Source of the DNA: a virus
Virus record (IMG/VR): IMGVR_UViG_3300005288_000003
Span: 1-64,000 of that record
Length of the DNA stretch: 64,000 nucleotides
Strand: one strand, 5' to 3'
The position numbers and the translations under genes were made by a program. Below are positions 43,220-52,856 of this stretch, piece after piece. Position 1 is the stretch's first letter; every line of letters begins with the position of its first letter. The notes under the pieces were generated by a model. That model searched no databases and was not told the origin of the DNA. It saw nothing but the letters and a program-made list of their open reading frames with translations.

Positions 43220-43747
43220 TTAACCAATCCACTTAGCGTCGATTGAACCACCCAGTGTCGTAATAACGTCTTGGTCTTCTGGTGAGAGAACCGCGTTACC
43301 ACCGATGTAGGTGTCAAGGTTGTGAGCGTGCAATACCCAGTCACGTGTCTGCATCGAGTTAGCGAATGCAGAGTTTGGAACTACACCAACATAAGCGTCG
43401 TCGCTAAAGAAGCGGCTACGGCCAGAGGCGTCTGAGATTTGCAGAGAGAACAAACCAGAGCTGTTACGGGTAGCCGCGTCGTTTGCGTAAAGCAAAGACA
43501 GGATATCGTTAGAAGCAGAAGTTTGTTGCAGGCTCAAAGTGACTTTAGCACTTTTGTTTGCGTTGTAAATACGTGTCGATGTGTTGTCAGCACCAGTGTA
43601 CATGGTGAATGTTTCAGCAACACGTTCGATTTGTACAATGCTGTCTTCACTGTACCCGCTCACAATGTGAGCAATACCCGAAGAGCGTTGTGTGATAACG
43701 ACGTTCACATCATTTGGAGCGAACGTTGCTAGACGTTGAGTAGCCAT
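43220..43747 (-). CDS. Tail tube protein (DUF3277-like paralogue A)
   Basis: 175 residues: LATFAPNDVNVVITQ start, KVTLSLQQTSASNDILSLLY in the middle, RDWVLHAHNLDTYIGG near the end. Its position directly after the sheath gene and before a strong terminator marks it as the main tube protein. Confidence 0.8.
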   Translation of the reverse strand: MATQRLATFAPNDVNVVITQRSSGIAHIVSGYSEDSIVQIERVAETFTMYTGADNTSTRIYNANKSAKVTLSLQQTSASNDILSLLYANDAATRNSSGLFSLQISDASGRSRFFSDDAYVGVVPNSAFANSMQTRDWVLHAHNLDTYIGGNAVLSPEDQDVITTLGGSIDAKWIG

Positions 43748-43768
43748 TGATTATCTCCTGTTAGGGAT

Positions 43769-43790
43769 GTAACCGTAATTAAACGGTTAC
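43769..43790 (-). other. Inverted repeat at the sheath gene stop
   Basis: Perfect GTAACCG...CGGTTAC arms over the sheath stop codon, without a T run. It may shape mRNA between sheath and tube. Confidence 0.5.
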
Positions 43791-45065
43791 AGTTCCACGG
43801 ATTTTGACGAAGTGGATAGCACCAGCCAGACGTGCTTCGAATGTGATGCCGTCGAAGATACGCTGCGCTCGCAGGTTAGCCGAAACAGACAGTACATCTG
43901 GAACAGTAACGATTGGAGCTGGGCTTTCGGCCAGACCACCTGCACGAATACCATCATTCAACTGGGCACGGATTTCGGCCTCGATGATTGCAGCACCGGC
44001 TGATGTGTAAGGGATTTTCTTGCTGTTTGCCATACGGAACCACAGGCGTTCTTTCATGCGTTGTTCCAGCCAGTCAACGAAGACCATAACGTCGATCCAC
44101 TCACCACCGAACATCTTACCGCCGATAGTTGTGTTCAGACCACCAACAGTTTCGTAGGTGTTCCCGTTTTTGCCTTGGATGTGCTGTGCTTCGGTATCCG
44201 ACAACTTGCTGACCGAGAAGCCGCTCAGTGTCTTATACGCCCATGTGTTCGAGCCCGGTTGTTCTTGCAGTTGGTATCCGACCCACGAGCATTCAGGGAA
44301 CATTGTATCAGCGTCAGCCGACCATAGTCCGAATGTACGTTGGTATGTCAGAGCTTTCAACTTGCTGAATACATCGTCTGTAGCAGTTCCTTTGACATCT
44401 AGATCAGCAGATGAAGTACCGAATACTTTCTTCTGTGCTTCGATAACACCAGCTACGGCCAGTACATCAGCTTCGAGGTGAGATTCGATTGTCAGAGCAT
44501 ACCAAGTGTTGTTAGCACTTTGAACTGCTGAGATGGTGTCTGGCCAGCTTTCAGTAGATGGCTGCGAAGACTTGCTCAGGTTAGGTGAGACTTTCAACGA
44601 CCAATCCACAGTCGAAGTGATTGTCAGAGTACCGTCGAGGTTGTCTACAACACTAACGCCAGTAACTGGAGTAACAGTGTAGGCTGCTTTCAAACCTGTA
44701 GCGATCTGAATAGCTGTGTCAAGTGCTGCTGCTGTGTACGAGATAGTTACGCCACTGATTGTCAGAGTGTAGCTAGTCGAAGCGATAACGCTTACCACGT
44801 TAACAGTTGCACCCGGAATCTGACGACGACCGATTACAATGTTGGCAGGCTTGAGGGTTTGTCCGAACAGTTTGCTAGCCGCGATGTAAGCTGTGTCCGT
44901 CGAGGCGAAGTCATCAGCTACAGCAAGCAAGCTGCTGTATACACGGGCACGTTCAACAAAGTTGGTGTGTGCAGAAATGAATAGAGGGACGTTGAAATTG
45001 GTCTGAGCAACCGCAGCAGTTTCGCGGCTGATCTGGATGTCAATGATGTCCGTAAGTTGAGTCAT
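43779..45065 (-). CDS. Contractile tail sheath (DUF3383)
   Basis: 428 residues. TQLTDIIDIQISRETAAVAQTNFNVPLFI and the FGRR-type NIVIGRRQIPG region fit DUF3383, the sheath of this phage group. It polymerises around the tube and contracts on infection. Directly upstream of the tube gene. Confidence 0.88.
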   Translation of the reverse strand: MTQLTDIIDIQISRETAAVAQTNFNVPLFISAHTNFVERARVYSSLLAVADDFASTDTAYIAASKLFGQTLKPANIVIGRRQIPGATVNVVSVIASTSYTLTISGVTISYTAAALDTAIQIATGLKAAYTVTPVTGVSVVDNLDGTLTITSTVDWSLKVSPNLSKSSQPSTESWPDTISAVQSANNTWYALTIESHLEADVLAVAGVIEAQKKVFGTSSADLDVKGTATDDVFSKLKALTYQRTFGLWSADADTMFPECSWVGYQLQEQPGSNTWAYKTLSGFSVSKLSDTEAQHIQGKNGNTYETVGGLNTTIGGKMFGGEWIDVMVFVDWLEQRMKERLWFRMANSKKIPYTSAGAAIIEAEIRAQLNDGIRAGGLAESPAPIVTVPDVLSVSANLRAQRIFDGITFEARLAGAIHFVKIRGTVTV

Positions 45066-45079
45066 GTTGATGCTCCTGA

Positions 45080-45658
45080 TTATGGATTAGGGTTTGTTGT
45101 AACGTCAATGTCATTGATGATGATATGATCCGGTTCTCGCCCAGCATCATGGTAGATGCCTGTAAGTCCAGTGAACTCAATCCAGTCAATGTCATCTACT
45201 GTCATCGAGCAGTATGCGAATGTCACGTCCAGTTGATAGACCATGTACATATCTGTTTCGCGTCTGACGGGCAGCCGTCTTGCTGACATCTTCTTGTGCA
45301 AAGACAAGTTGTTCAGCTTCATCAGCTCAAACCCTTTCGGGGTTCTCATTGCTAACTCAAGTTGCTGTGCCATTTCCGCAGTTGTAGTGTTTGCATCATA
45401 CTTCCCATGGAACTCGAACCTGACTTGCGTCAAACTGTCCTGAATGGTTGTAGTGATGGCATCGCCTGTGAGCGGGTTGATCTTCCCAAGGTGGGATGTG
45501 TATTGCTGTCCAATGACATCAAGCTTTCGCACGTTAATTACGCAATAAGGCGTCGTGGGTTCAGGGCCGTTGGTGTATGCAAAGATCGTTGTCCACGTAG
45601 GGAACAATCCATTCACAAGTTTGTATAGAGCGTCTTCGAGGTCTTGATAGATGTTCAT
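45080..45658 (-). CDS. Tail terminator / neck protein
   Basis: 192 residues from the ATG at 45658, which overlaps the upstream TGA and follows GGTGG. The pattern IFAYTNGPEPTTPYCVINV fits the phage neck-terminator (LIC_12616-like) proteins that cap the tail. Gene order before the sheath supports this. Confidence 0.7.
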   Translation of the reverse strand: MNIYQDLEDALYKLVNGLFPTWTTIFAYTNGPEPTTPYCVINVRKLDVIGQQYTSHLGKINPLTGDAITTTIQDSLTQVRFEFHGKYDANTTTAEMAQQLELAMRTPKGFELMKLNNLSLHKKMSARRLPVRRETDMYMVYQLDVTFAYCSMTVDDIDWIEFTGLTGIYHDAGREPDHIIINDIDVTTNPNP

Positions 45659-46023
45659 GTCAGTTCCACCCGCATGCAAATTGCTTTGTAGTGGTTAAGG
45701 ACACCCATCGCGTAGTTGATGACTTTCATCACCTCGTATTTATCGCCTTGCCAAATGAACTGGTCAGCAGCGTGACCGTTTGGCCCCTCTTTCAGTTCGA
45801 ACAGTTCAGTCCCTTTAGTGTAAATCTTCAAGCAGGCTTTCGATCTGTCCGACTCTGGAAGTAGGATGGTGTCGGATGATTTCAACACCGGCTGTACGTT
45901 GCATACAACCTGAACAAGCGAATCAGTACCGGGGACAGGACGACCGTTGACATACGTCGTAGATGTTCTGCGGGTAATGTCGAGTGTTACTCGCCCGGTA
46001 GAGAGCAATGGTGGGTAAAGCAT
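45655..46023 (-). CDS. Neck / head-tail joining protein
   Basis: 122 residues, beta-rich, at the usual position between the gp10-like protein and the tail terminator. VNGRPVPGTDSLVQVVCNVQPV fits small stopper-type joining proteins. Exact role is inference. Confidence 0.65.
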   Translation of the reverse strand: MLYPPLLSTGRVTLDITRRTSTTYVNGRPVPGTDSLVQVVCNVQPVLKSSDTILLPESDRSKACLKIYTKGTELFELKEGPNGHAADQFIWQGDKYEVMKVINYAMGVLNHYKAICMRVELT

Positions 46024-46033
46024 GGTATCACTC

Positions 46034-46498
46034 CTATCGGTGGATTTGGAACTTGACCGAATTCATCATGAACTCTGTGTCTCGTAGTGGCGTGTTACGT
46101 CCACCTTTCTTCTCGATAGTCTTCGGAGAGTTGCTACCGGGATAGTTGAGGATCGTTGTTTTCATTTGCTCGGCAACACCGTCACCAAGTTGTTGAAGCA
46201 ATCTTTGAATTGCACGACCGTTAGTCAATGCACTCTCGAAGATGGCCTTCATCATGCTAGTCATGTGCTTCTGTGTTGAGGCAGCCATGAAAGTCTCTTC
46301 CATAAATGGTCGAGTTGGGTTATGTACAGTACCGAATTCGTTGTAGTAGGCAACTTGAGCGACAGGCAGGTTATCATTCTCAGGACCGTATCTGTCTTCC
46401 TCAAAGAAACCGATATCGACTTCCGTACCATTTAATTGGGCCAGCCGCTTTTGCAGGGCTGGAAGCTTTCGAGTTTCTACTTTAAAAGTAAAGCCCAT
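46034..46498 (-). CDS. Neck / tail completion protein (HK97 gp10-like)
   Basis: 154 residues from the ATG at 46498. VDIGFFEEDRYG...QVAYYNEFGTVHNPTRPFM is the typical HK97 gp10-like motif for head-tail completion. The frame extends to 46567 inside the preceding gene. Confidence 0.75.
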   Translation of the reverse strand: MGFTFKVETRKLPALQKRLAQLNGTEVDIGFFEEDRYGPENDNLPVAQVAYYNEFGTVHNPTRPFMEETFMAASTQKHMTSMMKAIFESALTNGRAIQRLLQQLGDGVAEQMKTTILNYPGSNSPKTIEKKGGRNTPLRDTEFMMNSVKFQIHR

Positions 46499-46937
46499 TG
46501 CAGGCTCCTTCGCAGTTTCCCGAAAGCAGGATGTTTCGTTGTTCGATCTTGTAGACACCAATTCCAATACGGAAGTTGTCAGGATCGTTTCTGTTAGCTA
46601 GCATGTCTGAACGAGAGATACCACCAGCATATGGAACAGCTAGGCTGATCGCAATGTTCGGGTCTTTCAGAATCAGTTGCAATGCTTTCATGTAGTTGCT
46701 GAACCAGTCACCACCATAGACTTCAATGTCTCCAGTGCGTTCACGGGTCATGCGAGTTAGTTTGAACAGGATGGCCCGTACAGCATCCATCGTTGCTCTG
46801 TTCTCATTCCCGTTGGCTGCGTCCAAGAAGTATTGGTAATCAGCATCCGTCAGGTATTCGATGTCATCCCAAATATCTCCGACATTCAAACGAATGCGGT
46901 CAACTGGGTTGTTCTGTGGATCGCCTGTATATGGCAT
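46482..46937 (-). CDS. Head-tail connector (adaptor) protein
   Basis: 151 residues. A short helical connector-type protein (VDRIRLNVGDIWDDIEYLTDADYQYFLD pattern seen in gp6-like adaptors) directly after the capsid gene. Confidence 0.72.
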   Translation of the reverse strand: MPYTGDPQNNPVDRIRLNVGDIWDDIEYLTDADYQYFLDAANGNENRATMDAVRAILFKLTRMTRERTGDIEVYGGDWFSNYMKALQLILKDPNIAISLAVPYAGGISRSDMLANRNDPDNFRIGIGVYKIEQRNILLSGNCEGACNGLYF

Positions 46938-46959
46938 GGTGTTCTCCTAAAACAATGAA

Positions 46960-46980
46960 GGGGCGCTACAAGAGCGCCCC
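46960..46980 (-). terminator. Terminator behind the major capsid gene
   Basis: Leftward stem GGGGCGCT-CTTGT-AGCGCCCC followed by TTCATTGTTTT. Confidence 0.85.
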
Positions 46981-46986
46981 GTTCAA

Positions 46987-48045
46987 TTAGGCACCAACGA
47001 TACCCTTAACGATCAACTGTGGGCGACGTAGGACGCTCAGGAAGTTGGACTCGGTTTGGATTTCGATCATTTGACCACGACCGTCACCGTATTCAAAGGC
47101 GTACATTTCTTGCCCTTGGGTGTTGATGAAGTCGAAGTGATCCGCTGGAGCGTGGTAAGTAACGAAGTTGTCGCTCGAACCTTGGTTGCTTGGCAGGAAG
47201 TAGCACTCGCCAACTGGGATGTAACGCACGCCATCTGGACCAACACCACGGTATTCCACGTAGGTGATGTTCGCGATAGTGAACTCACGGTAGCGGTCGT
47301 CGTAGCCATTGGCTTTCAGACGATCTTTCAGGATTTGTGGCGATTGCTGGTGAGCAAGGTACAAAGCCTTCATGGTTGGGTGGCCGATCAACTTCGAGAA
47401 GAACTCTGGCGAAGCGATAGCGTAGATGTCACCACGGATTGAACCGTCGTGTGCGTTGTCCTGAATCGCAGCGAAGACTTGTTCGGTCTTGGCGATGATG
47501 TCAGTTGTTGCTGTGTTCAGTTCGAAGTCAACAGTTGTACGTGTTGCACCGAATTGAGTGTACCAGTCGTAAGTGACTGTGCCGTTTGGAGCGTAGGCAG
47601 TACCAGTTGTGATGGTGTGCCAGATAGCTTTTTCTTTTGTAGCCGACCAGCTTTGACGGATGGTTTCCAGTTTACGGGCACGAACTGCTGCCAGTGTTTC
47701 CAGAACGTCTTGACCGAACGCACGCTTACCTTGGATGTCACGCGGGGTGATAGCATCGTCAAGTGTGAAGTGTGGAACAGCAAAGCTCATCATACGACGG
47801 CTGTGGTCTGCCGACACTTGGTGACGTTGGCCACGGTGTACGTCAGTTACCAGACCGAAGCCCTTGGTGATTTCTTCCAGAGTGATCGACTCTTGGTTAG
47901 TCGTATCCATGTTGAAGATACCGAGTTGTTGGCCCAGTCCCCAAACGTTCGGGATGATCATCAGTGGAGCTGTCAGGTCGGTGTATTCGTAGTTGTCGCC
48001 ATTGAAGCTACGAACTGCGGCCTTAGCGATTTGAACTTGAGACAT
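46987..48045 (-). CDS. Major capsid protein (lambda gpE-like)
   Basis: 352 residues. LEEITKGFGLVTDVHRGQ and HFTLDDAITPRDIQGKRAFG fit the HK97-fold lambda E family. It builds the icosahedral shell, decorated by the small protein encoded upstream. A terminator follows. Confidence 0.9.
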   Translation of the reverse strand: MSQVQIAKAAVRSFNGDNYEYTDLTAPLMIIPNVWGLGQQLGIFNMDTTNQESITLEEITKGFGLVTDVHRGQRHQVSADHSRRMMSFAVPHFTLDDAITPRDIQGKRAFGQDVLETLAAVRARKLETIRQSWSATKEKAIWHTITTGTAYAPNGTVTYDWYTQFGATRTTVDFELNTATTDIIAKTEQVFAAIQDNAHDGSIRGDIYAIASPEFFSKLIGHPTMKALYLAHQQSPQILKDRLKANGYDDRYREFTIANITYVEYRGVGPDGVRYIPVGECYFLPSNQGSSDNFVTYHAPADHFDFINTQGQEMYAFEYGDGRGQMIEIQTESNFLSVLRRPQLIVKGIVGA

Positions 48046-48061
48046 TTATATGCTCCTTGAA

Positions 48062-48445
48062 TTAGTGGATTGCAACGTCGATTTGATCGACAGCGAAGAT
48101 TTGCAGGGTAGCCAGCTTGGTGAAAGCCGTTGCCTTGTTGGCGTCCGATACACCAGCTCCGAATACCAAAGCACGCTTACCAACTTTCGCTTTACCGCGA
48201 GCCAGTAGCAAGGCTTTGCTGAATTCAGCAGCAGATGGACGAGTCAGGTCGTCGATCAGAATGTAAGTTGCGTCACCTACAGTTGCAGGAACAACCAGTT
48301 GGAAGGCGCTGTCCAATACCGAACCAGTGAGGGTGGCGTTGGTTTGTGACTTGTTGATCACTTCGCGAGTAGTACCGCTGTCAGGGAATTCTTCCCATTT
48401 CAGCCAGTTGCTCAGACGCTGAGTGTCAGATGCGTAAATAGCCAT
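48062..48445 (-). CDS. Capsid decoration protein (gpD-like)
   Basis: 127 residues, beta-rich, immediately upstream of the major capsid gene, the standard place for a lambda D-type decoration protein. Identification is mainly positional. Confidence 0.7.
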   Translation of the reverse strand: MAIYASDTQRLSNWLKWEEFPDSGTTREVINKSQTNATLTGSVLDSAFQLVVPATVGDATYILIDDLTRPSAAEFSKALLLARGKAKVGKRALVFGAGVSDANKATAFTKLATLQIFAVDQIDVAIH

Positions 48446-48464
48446 TGTTTATTCTCCGTAGAAA

Positions 48465-49349
48465 TTATTTGCCGTATTTGGCTTTGAGGATGCGAGTTGT
48501 TGCGTCAACTTCATCGGCAGTTTTTGCACCGTCACCAGCAACGCCAGCTTCGTTAAACATTTCCGACTCGGATTCAGCAGCTTTTTGTACAGCGAAAGTT
48601 TCAACAACAGCAGCGAATGCTTCTGCGTCCAATGGAGCCAGAGACTTCATCAGTGCTTCAACTTTGTCAGCAGCGACTACAGCAGCTAGTGCTTCTTGAC
48701 GTGATTTTTGAACAGCGGCAACAGCAGCAGTTTCGAATTCAGCAAGTTTGGCTTCGGCAGCTTTCAGCACTTCTGCTTGAGCGTCCAGCGACTTCTGTAC
48801 TTCGGCAACAGCATCAGCCACAGCTTTGGTCACGAATTCTTCGTGAGCCGATTTCAGGATGGTTTCCAAGGGAGTGTCCTCTTGTTCGATTTGGGTTTGT
48901 TCTGGAAGAGCAGCGAACGCTTTCTCCAGCATTTCTTGATCAGCCATAAGGGCCAGATGTTGTTCTGGAGTCAGAGCTGCAAGAGCCTTCTCCACGTCTT
49001 GAGCTTTGTATACCGATTTCATAATGCTGATGGATTCAACACGAGAGTCGATGTAATCTTTCTCGTTGGTATCAGGATACTCGGTGCGGCCATAGCCCAT
49101 AACAGCAGAAAGAACTTCTGCATCATCCCAGTAGAGTCCGAAGAACTTACGAAGGAATTCAGGGAATTGCATTTCGACAGTAACCGATGTGGCCTTGTCT
49201 ACTTGCTCTTGTGTAATGTCGAATGTCGCTTTGGTGATAAGAGTTGTGATCCCATTGGCTGGGCCACCTTGGTGCTTACCGACCAGAGCTACGTGAGCGC
49301 CTTCGTGTTCGAACTTGATGTCCGTTAGGCGACGTGTGGCTTTTGTCAT
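48465..49349 (-). CDS. Scaffolding / capsid assembly protein
   Basis: 294 residues. The N-terminal 120 residues are mixed. The rest is Ala/Glu/Lys-rich coiled coil (about residues 160-260) typical of internal scaffolds, followed by a basic tail ILKAKYGK. Position between protease and decoration gene supports this. Confidence 0.75.
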   Translation of the reverse strand: MTKATRRLTDIKFEHEGAHVALVGKHQGGPANGITTLITKATFDITQEQVDKATSVTVEMQFPEFLRKFFGLYWDDAEVLSAVMGYGRTEYPDTNEKDYIDSRVESISIMKSVYKAQDVEKALAALTPEQHLALMADQEMLEKAFAALPEQTQIEQEDTPLETILKSAHEEFVTKAVADAVAEVQKSLDAQAEVLKAAEAKLAEFETAAVAAVQKSRQEALAAVVAADKVEALMKSLAPLDAEAFAAVVETFAVQKAAESESEMFNEAGVAGDGAKTADEVDATTRILKAKYGK

Positions 49350-49807
49350 TCTGTAAGTTCCTCTACGGTTGCCATAGCGCCAATAGAGACGCCATTGATA
49401 TCACCTGTCTTCACACCTTCCCACATAGCATCAGAGGCTTCTGTACCTTCGGGGAAGTGCCACCATTGCAGCCATGTACCCTTCTGTACAGTCACTCCGT
49501 TATCCAGATTGAAAGTTGCAGGGGCGATGAACGATTGAACAATGTCAGCAGATTGTGTTTCGATCTGGTGGAAAAGGTTAGCTACTTGACAGTGTGTGTT
49601 GAAGTTGTTGCAAGCCTTCTCTACTTCGACTGCGGTATATGTATCACCGTGCAAGTCTACAGTGTCAGGCTCCAACACAACAAAGAGCGCCATGCGCTTT
49701 TCATCATCAAGTGCTTTTGTAACTTCTACTTGAGGCTCTTCTTTGGCTGAACCGCCGAAGTGCTTCTCAATGAGGGCTGCGATGCCCTCAATAAGTGCGT
49801 TGCTCAT
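49346..49807 (-). CDS. Prohead protease (XkdF-like)
   Basis: 153 residues. MALFVVLEPDTVDLHGDTYTAVEVEKACNNFN and a later GDINGVSIGA match the XkdF family of phage serine proteases that process capsid and scaffold. It overlaps the scaffold gene by ATGA. Confidence 0.82.
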   Translation of the reverse strand: MSNALIEGIAALIEKHFGGSAKEEPQVEVTKALDDEKRMALFVVLEPDTVDLHGDTYTAVEVEKACNNFNTHCQVANLFHQIETQSADIVQSFIAPATFNLDNGVTVQKGTWLQWWHFPEGTEASDAMWEGVKTGDINGVSIGAMATVEELTE

Positions 49808-49815
49808 GATAACTC

Positions 49816-51258
49816 CTATGCGTTATTCGCGGCAGAGTTATCTCGGCCACTAGCTGTTTTGGATGCACCATTACCAATTCCGGCTTGTCCAGCTTGGCTT
49901 TGTCCGCCCATGATTTCATCTTCCTTTACAGGAGCGTCATCAGGACGACGAACGATCTTGAGACTATCGCGAATCTTGTTCATAACAGGACGGTCGCGTT
50001 CAAGACCACCAACACTGCCAATACGTTGAATGGCTTTGGAGAACTCATCAAGGTCAACTTCGTCAAGATCACCGTAGACTAGCTTTGGAAGCTTAACGTC
50101 TGGAGATACACCGTTCATTGCGAACAGTTGTTTAACGAGGTCGTTGTTCAGCACATCTTGGATTTCTTGTAGGCGGGCTTCGATAGCCATCGCCATGATG
50201 TTTGTTTTTGCACCAGCCAGAGAGTAAGAACCAACTTGGTCTTGACCCATCTTCAACATGTCAGCAAACAAGACCATTAGGATTTTGTTGTCCCAACGCT
50301 TGATGATTGCGTCCGTGTCGTACATCTTCCCGCCCATAGTCGAAGTTAGTTCGAACTTGAACAGAGGTTGACGTGAATCAGGATCGAATGCTTGGGGAAG
50401 GATCAAACCACTTTGTTCGTTCATCTGGATATTCCGAATGACGTTCTTGTAGTATTCGTAGATCGCTTTCTCAGCGTCAGTTGCGTCTGCACTCATGTAA
50501 CGTGGCGGAAGATACAGGGTTGGCATACCGTTCATGTCACGGGTCACACCAACTGCTTCCTGTTCTTCGATCAGGGTACGATATTTCCAAGCGTGGTATG
50601 CAGCACGGAGAGGACTATTTCCTTCCGGGTTGTCACGCTTTACATCGACTCTGAAATGCAGGAATTTCTTGCGAGGGATGTCAATTGTTCCCGTTGCGTT
50701 CAGTAGCTTGGCATAACGGTCTGTACCGTCTGTGATGCACGCTAAGCTCTGCTGGACACCGATAAGGTCACGCCCGTCATCCGAGTATAGCCATTTGTTT
50801 ACCGTTGCCTGTGAGCGAACTGGGAGCTTCTTGAAGCCTACCTTGTTGTCGTTGTATTGGGAGCCATTGTCCCATGTGCGACGGCGGTAGACTTTCTCGT
50901 TAATGCAATACCCGTAGGTAAATGCACTGGTAACTTCTTGGATGAAAGATCGCCAACTGTGATCCATGTCGTGCATGGCTTCTTCGAGGAATTTGGCATT
51001 GGCTTTCATTTCAGCGGATGGGTCGATTCCAGTATCAACGATCCATTCAACGCGGCTCACCATCATTTCGAACAACGAAAGAGCGGCTGCGATTGTGGCA
51101 TCTTGTGCCATAAGTTGGAAAGTTCTGTTGGCTTCGGGGAAGCGAAGTTCTTTACGAGCTTCTTCCTGAATTCGACCACCGTGTTGTTTGAGTCCTACGA
51201 CACCCAACTCACCCAGTCGAAGACGGGGGATAGATGCCTTTTCGATAACTTCGGTCAT
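49816..51258 (-). CDS. Portal protein (DUF935-like)
   Basis: 480 residues. ALSLFEMMVSRVEWIVDTG and the middle FAYGYCINEKVY-type helical core fit the Mu gp29/DUF935 portal group. It forms the DNA entry ring and binds TerL, encoded upstream. Confidence 0.85.
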   Translation of the reverse strand: MTEVIEKASIPRLRLGELGVVGLKQHGGRIQEEARKELRFPEANRTFQLMAQDATIAAALSLFEMMVSRVEWIVDTGIDPSAEMKANAKFLEEAMHDMDHSWRSFIQEVTSAFTYGYCINEKVYRRRTWDNGSQYNDNKVGFKKLPVRSQATVNKWLYSDDGRDLIGVQQSLACITDGTDRYAKLLNATGTIDIPRKKFLHFRVDVKRDNPEGNSPLRAAYHAWKYRTLIEEQEAVGVTRDMNGMPTLYLPPRYMSADATDAEKAIYEYYKNVIRNIQMNEQSGLILPQAFDPDSRQPLFKFELTSTMGGKMYDTDAIIKRWDNKILMVLFADMLKMGQDQVGSYSLAGAKTNIMAMAIEARLQEIQDVLNNDLVKQLFAMNGVSPDVKLPKLVYGDLDEVDLDEFSKAIQRIGSVGGLERDRPVMNKIRDSLKIVRRPDDAPVKEDEIMGGQSQAGQAGIGNGASKTASGRDNSAANNA

Positions 51259-51267
51259 GGCCTCGCC

Positions 51268-52743
51268 TTAATAAAGTCTGAATGGGTTCGTCTGTGTCAT
51301 CACTGGAACAGTGAAGTCAGGCAAGTGAATGTCTGTAGACAAGTTGTTGAATGCGTCCGATGTGGCGTCCACCATGTCGTCTTTGATGTTGCGAGAACCG
51401 TCAAAGCGAACTAGCTCAGAAATGTAATCTCCGTTCCATTCTCCAACTACCATCTGCACGCCACCAGCTTCTGCAACAGCAGCGAAGGGAGCGAATCGGG
51501 TAACTTTGGATTTGTTGGTGGCTTTCATTCGAGCGTAATAGCCATAGTCGGCCAAGTCTCGAATCAACTGGGCAGCATAAGCTTTACCAGCAGCACCGGG
51601 GTCTTGCGGAATGATGATAGTTACATCGTCGCCATCTTGTTTGGCAGTTTCAAGGATGAGGTCGAATACGCCGCCATGCCTGCGTCTGTCACGCACCACA
51701 TGTTCGATGGTATACATACCGGATCGATCTTTCGACATCAATACACCAGCAGTCCAGTCGGGCTCAGGGTTCGTGTCGGAAGGCATTGTACCGCTAATGT
51801 CCCAAGCTCTTACACGCTTACCTGCGTTCAGGGGCGGCATTGGAATCTTGTGAACCCACTCTTCTTTGAAGTATCCGCTACCTTCTTCTCGGGCAAGCCA
51901 ACTACCGTGAAGTAGACGTGCTTTCTCTACACGACCCAAACCTTTGAGCATCGCAACATAGCCGGGATCGGCTTTGCACAATACAGGGTTGTCGTATACG
52001 TTACCTGAAATGAAGCAGAAACTAAGAGGTTGACATTGATCGTGGTGATCGACTGGAAGGCCGGGAGTGTGATACTTCTCATACACTTCTTCCCATGAAG
52101 CACCCCAGTGCATCTTGTCGTTCAAACGGACAAACCATCTTGTAACGCCGTCACGTTCGGGGATTGGAATTCCAGTATCTGGATCAAGCCACCATTCGAG
52201 CCAATGACGCAAGAAGCTGTCATAGTCCGGGTTACATGTGATTTTCATGTGTGGTTTTACGGAACAAGCCGGGTTACGCATACGAGATAGCAAGTATACG
52301 ACCATAGCTTCTTCGAATTGTTGTCCTTCGTCAACGAGGAACTTACTTACCTCCCAACCTTGGAAGTTGTCCTTGGCTTTGAGGTCTTGGAAGTGACGGA
52401 GGAATACCTTAGCTCCGCTAGAGAAAGCGAAGTGGTCTTGTTTTGCTCTCCACTTAACCTTCGGATCAATCAACGAGAAAAGAGCCATTGCTTTTTCTAG
52501 AAGACCACCGGGGCCAGTGAGTTGTGGGGTTGTTCTACGAACGAGAACGCCACGGAAATTTGGATCGTGGACATGTTTCAGAAAGTCCATTACGCCTAAG
52601 TAGGATTTACCTGCCCCAGCCGCTCCACCAAATACAGTGATGTTTGCGTCTGCGTGCATGAAGTCATATTGCTTTGGTGACTTTGGCCCGATGATGTTTG
52701 GGTTCAAATCGAATACTGGATATTCTTTTGGCTTGAGAACCAT
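51268..52743 (-). CDS. terL: Terminase large subunit
   Basis: 491 residues. ATPase: Walker A GGAAGAGKS (39-47), Walker B SKFLVDEGQQF. Nuclease: the acidic RAWDISGT, IPQDPGAAGK and DDMVDATSDAFN motifs. It cuts concatemeric DNA and pumps it into the prohead. It is the first gene of the structural transcript, behind tandem promoters. The likely TerS lies 4 kb away beyond the tRNA array. Confidence 0.94.
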   Translation of the reverse strand: MVLKPKEYPVFDLNPNIIGPKSPKQYDFMHADANITVFGGAAGAGKSYLGVMDFLKHVHDPNFRGVLVRRTTPQLTGPGGLLEKAMALFSLIDPKVKWRAKQDHFAFSSGAKVFLRHFQDLKAKDNFQGWEVSKFLVDEGQQFEEAMVVYLLSRMRNPACSVKPHMKITCNPDYDSFLRHWLEWWLDPDTGIPIPERDGVTRWFVRLNDKMHWGASWEEVYEKYHTPGLPVDHHDQCQPLSFCFISGNVYDNPVLCKADPGYVAMLKGLGRVEKARLLHGSWLAREEGSGYFKEEWVHKIPMPPLNAGKRVRAWDISGTMPSDTNPEPDWTAGVLMSKDRSGMYTIEHVVRDRRRHGGVFDLILETAKQDGDDVTIIIPQDPGAAGKAYAAQLIRDLADYGYYARMKATNKSKVTRFAPFAAVAEAGGVQMVVGEWNGDYISELVRFDGSRNIKDDMVDATSDAFNNLSTDIHLPDFTVPVMTQTNPFRLY

Positions 52744-52792
52744 CGTGCCTCCTTGCTGTAAGGTTAATGGGAATGTCCCGCTTTATGTGAGT

Positions 52793-52820
52793 AGTATAAC
52801 CCGGAAGTTGAGTTTGTCAA
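52793..52820 (-). promoter_or_regulatory. Promoter upstream of terL (proximal)
   Basis: Leftward TTGACA (52820-52815), 16-bp spacer, TATACT (52798-52793). Confidence 0.85.
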
Positions 52821-52826
52821 CCCCCG

Positions 52827-52856
52827 AGTGTAACATTTATCCAATCAGACTGTCAA
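52827..52856 (-). promoter_or_regulatory. Promoter upstream of terL (distal, tandem)
   Basis: Leftward TTGACA (52856-52851), 18-bp spacer, TACACT (52832-52827), a weaker -10. Confidence 0.6.
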
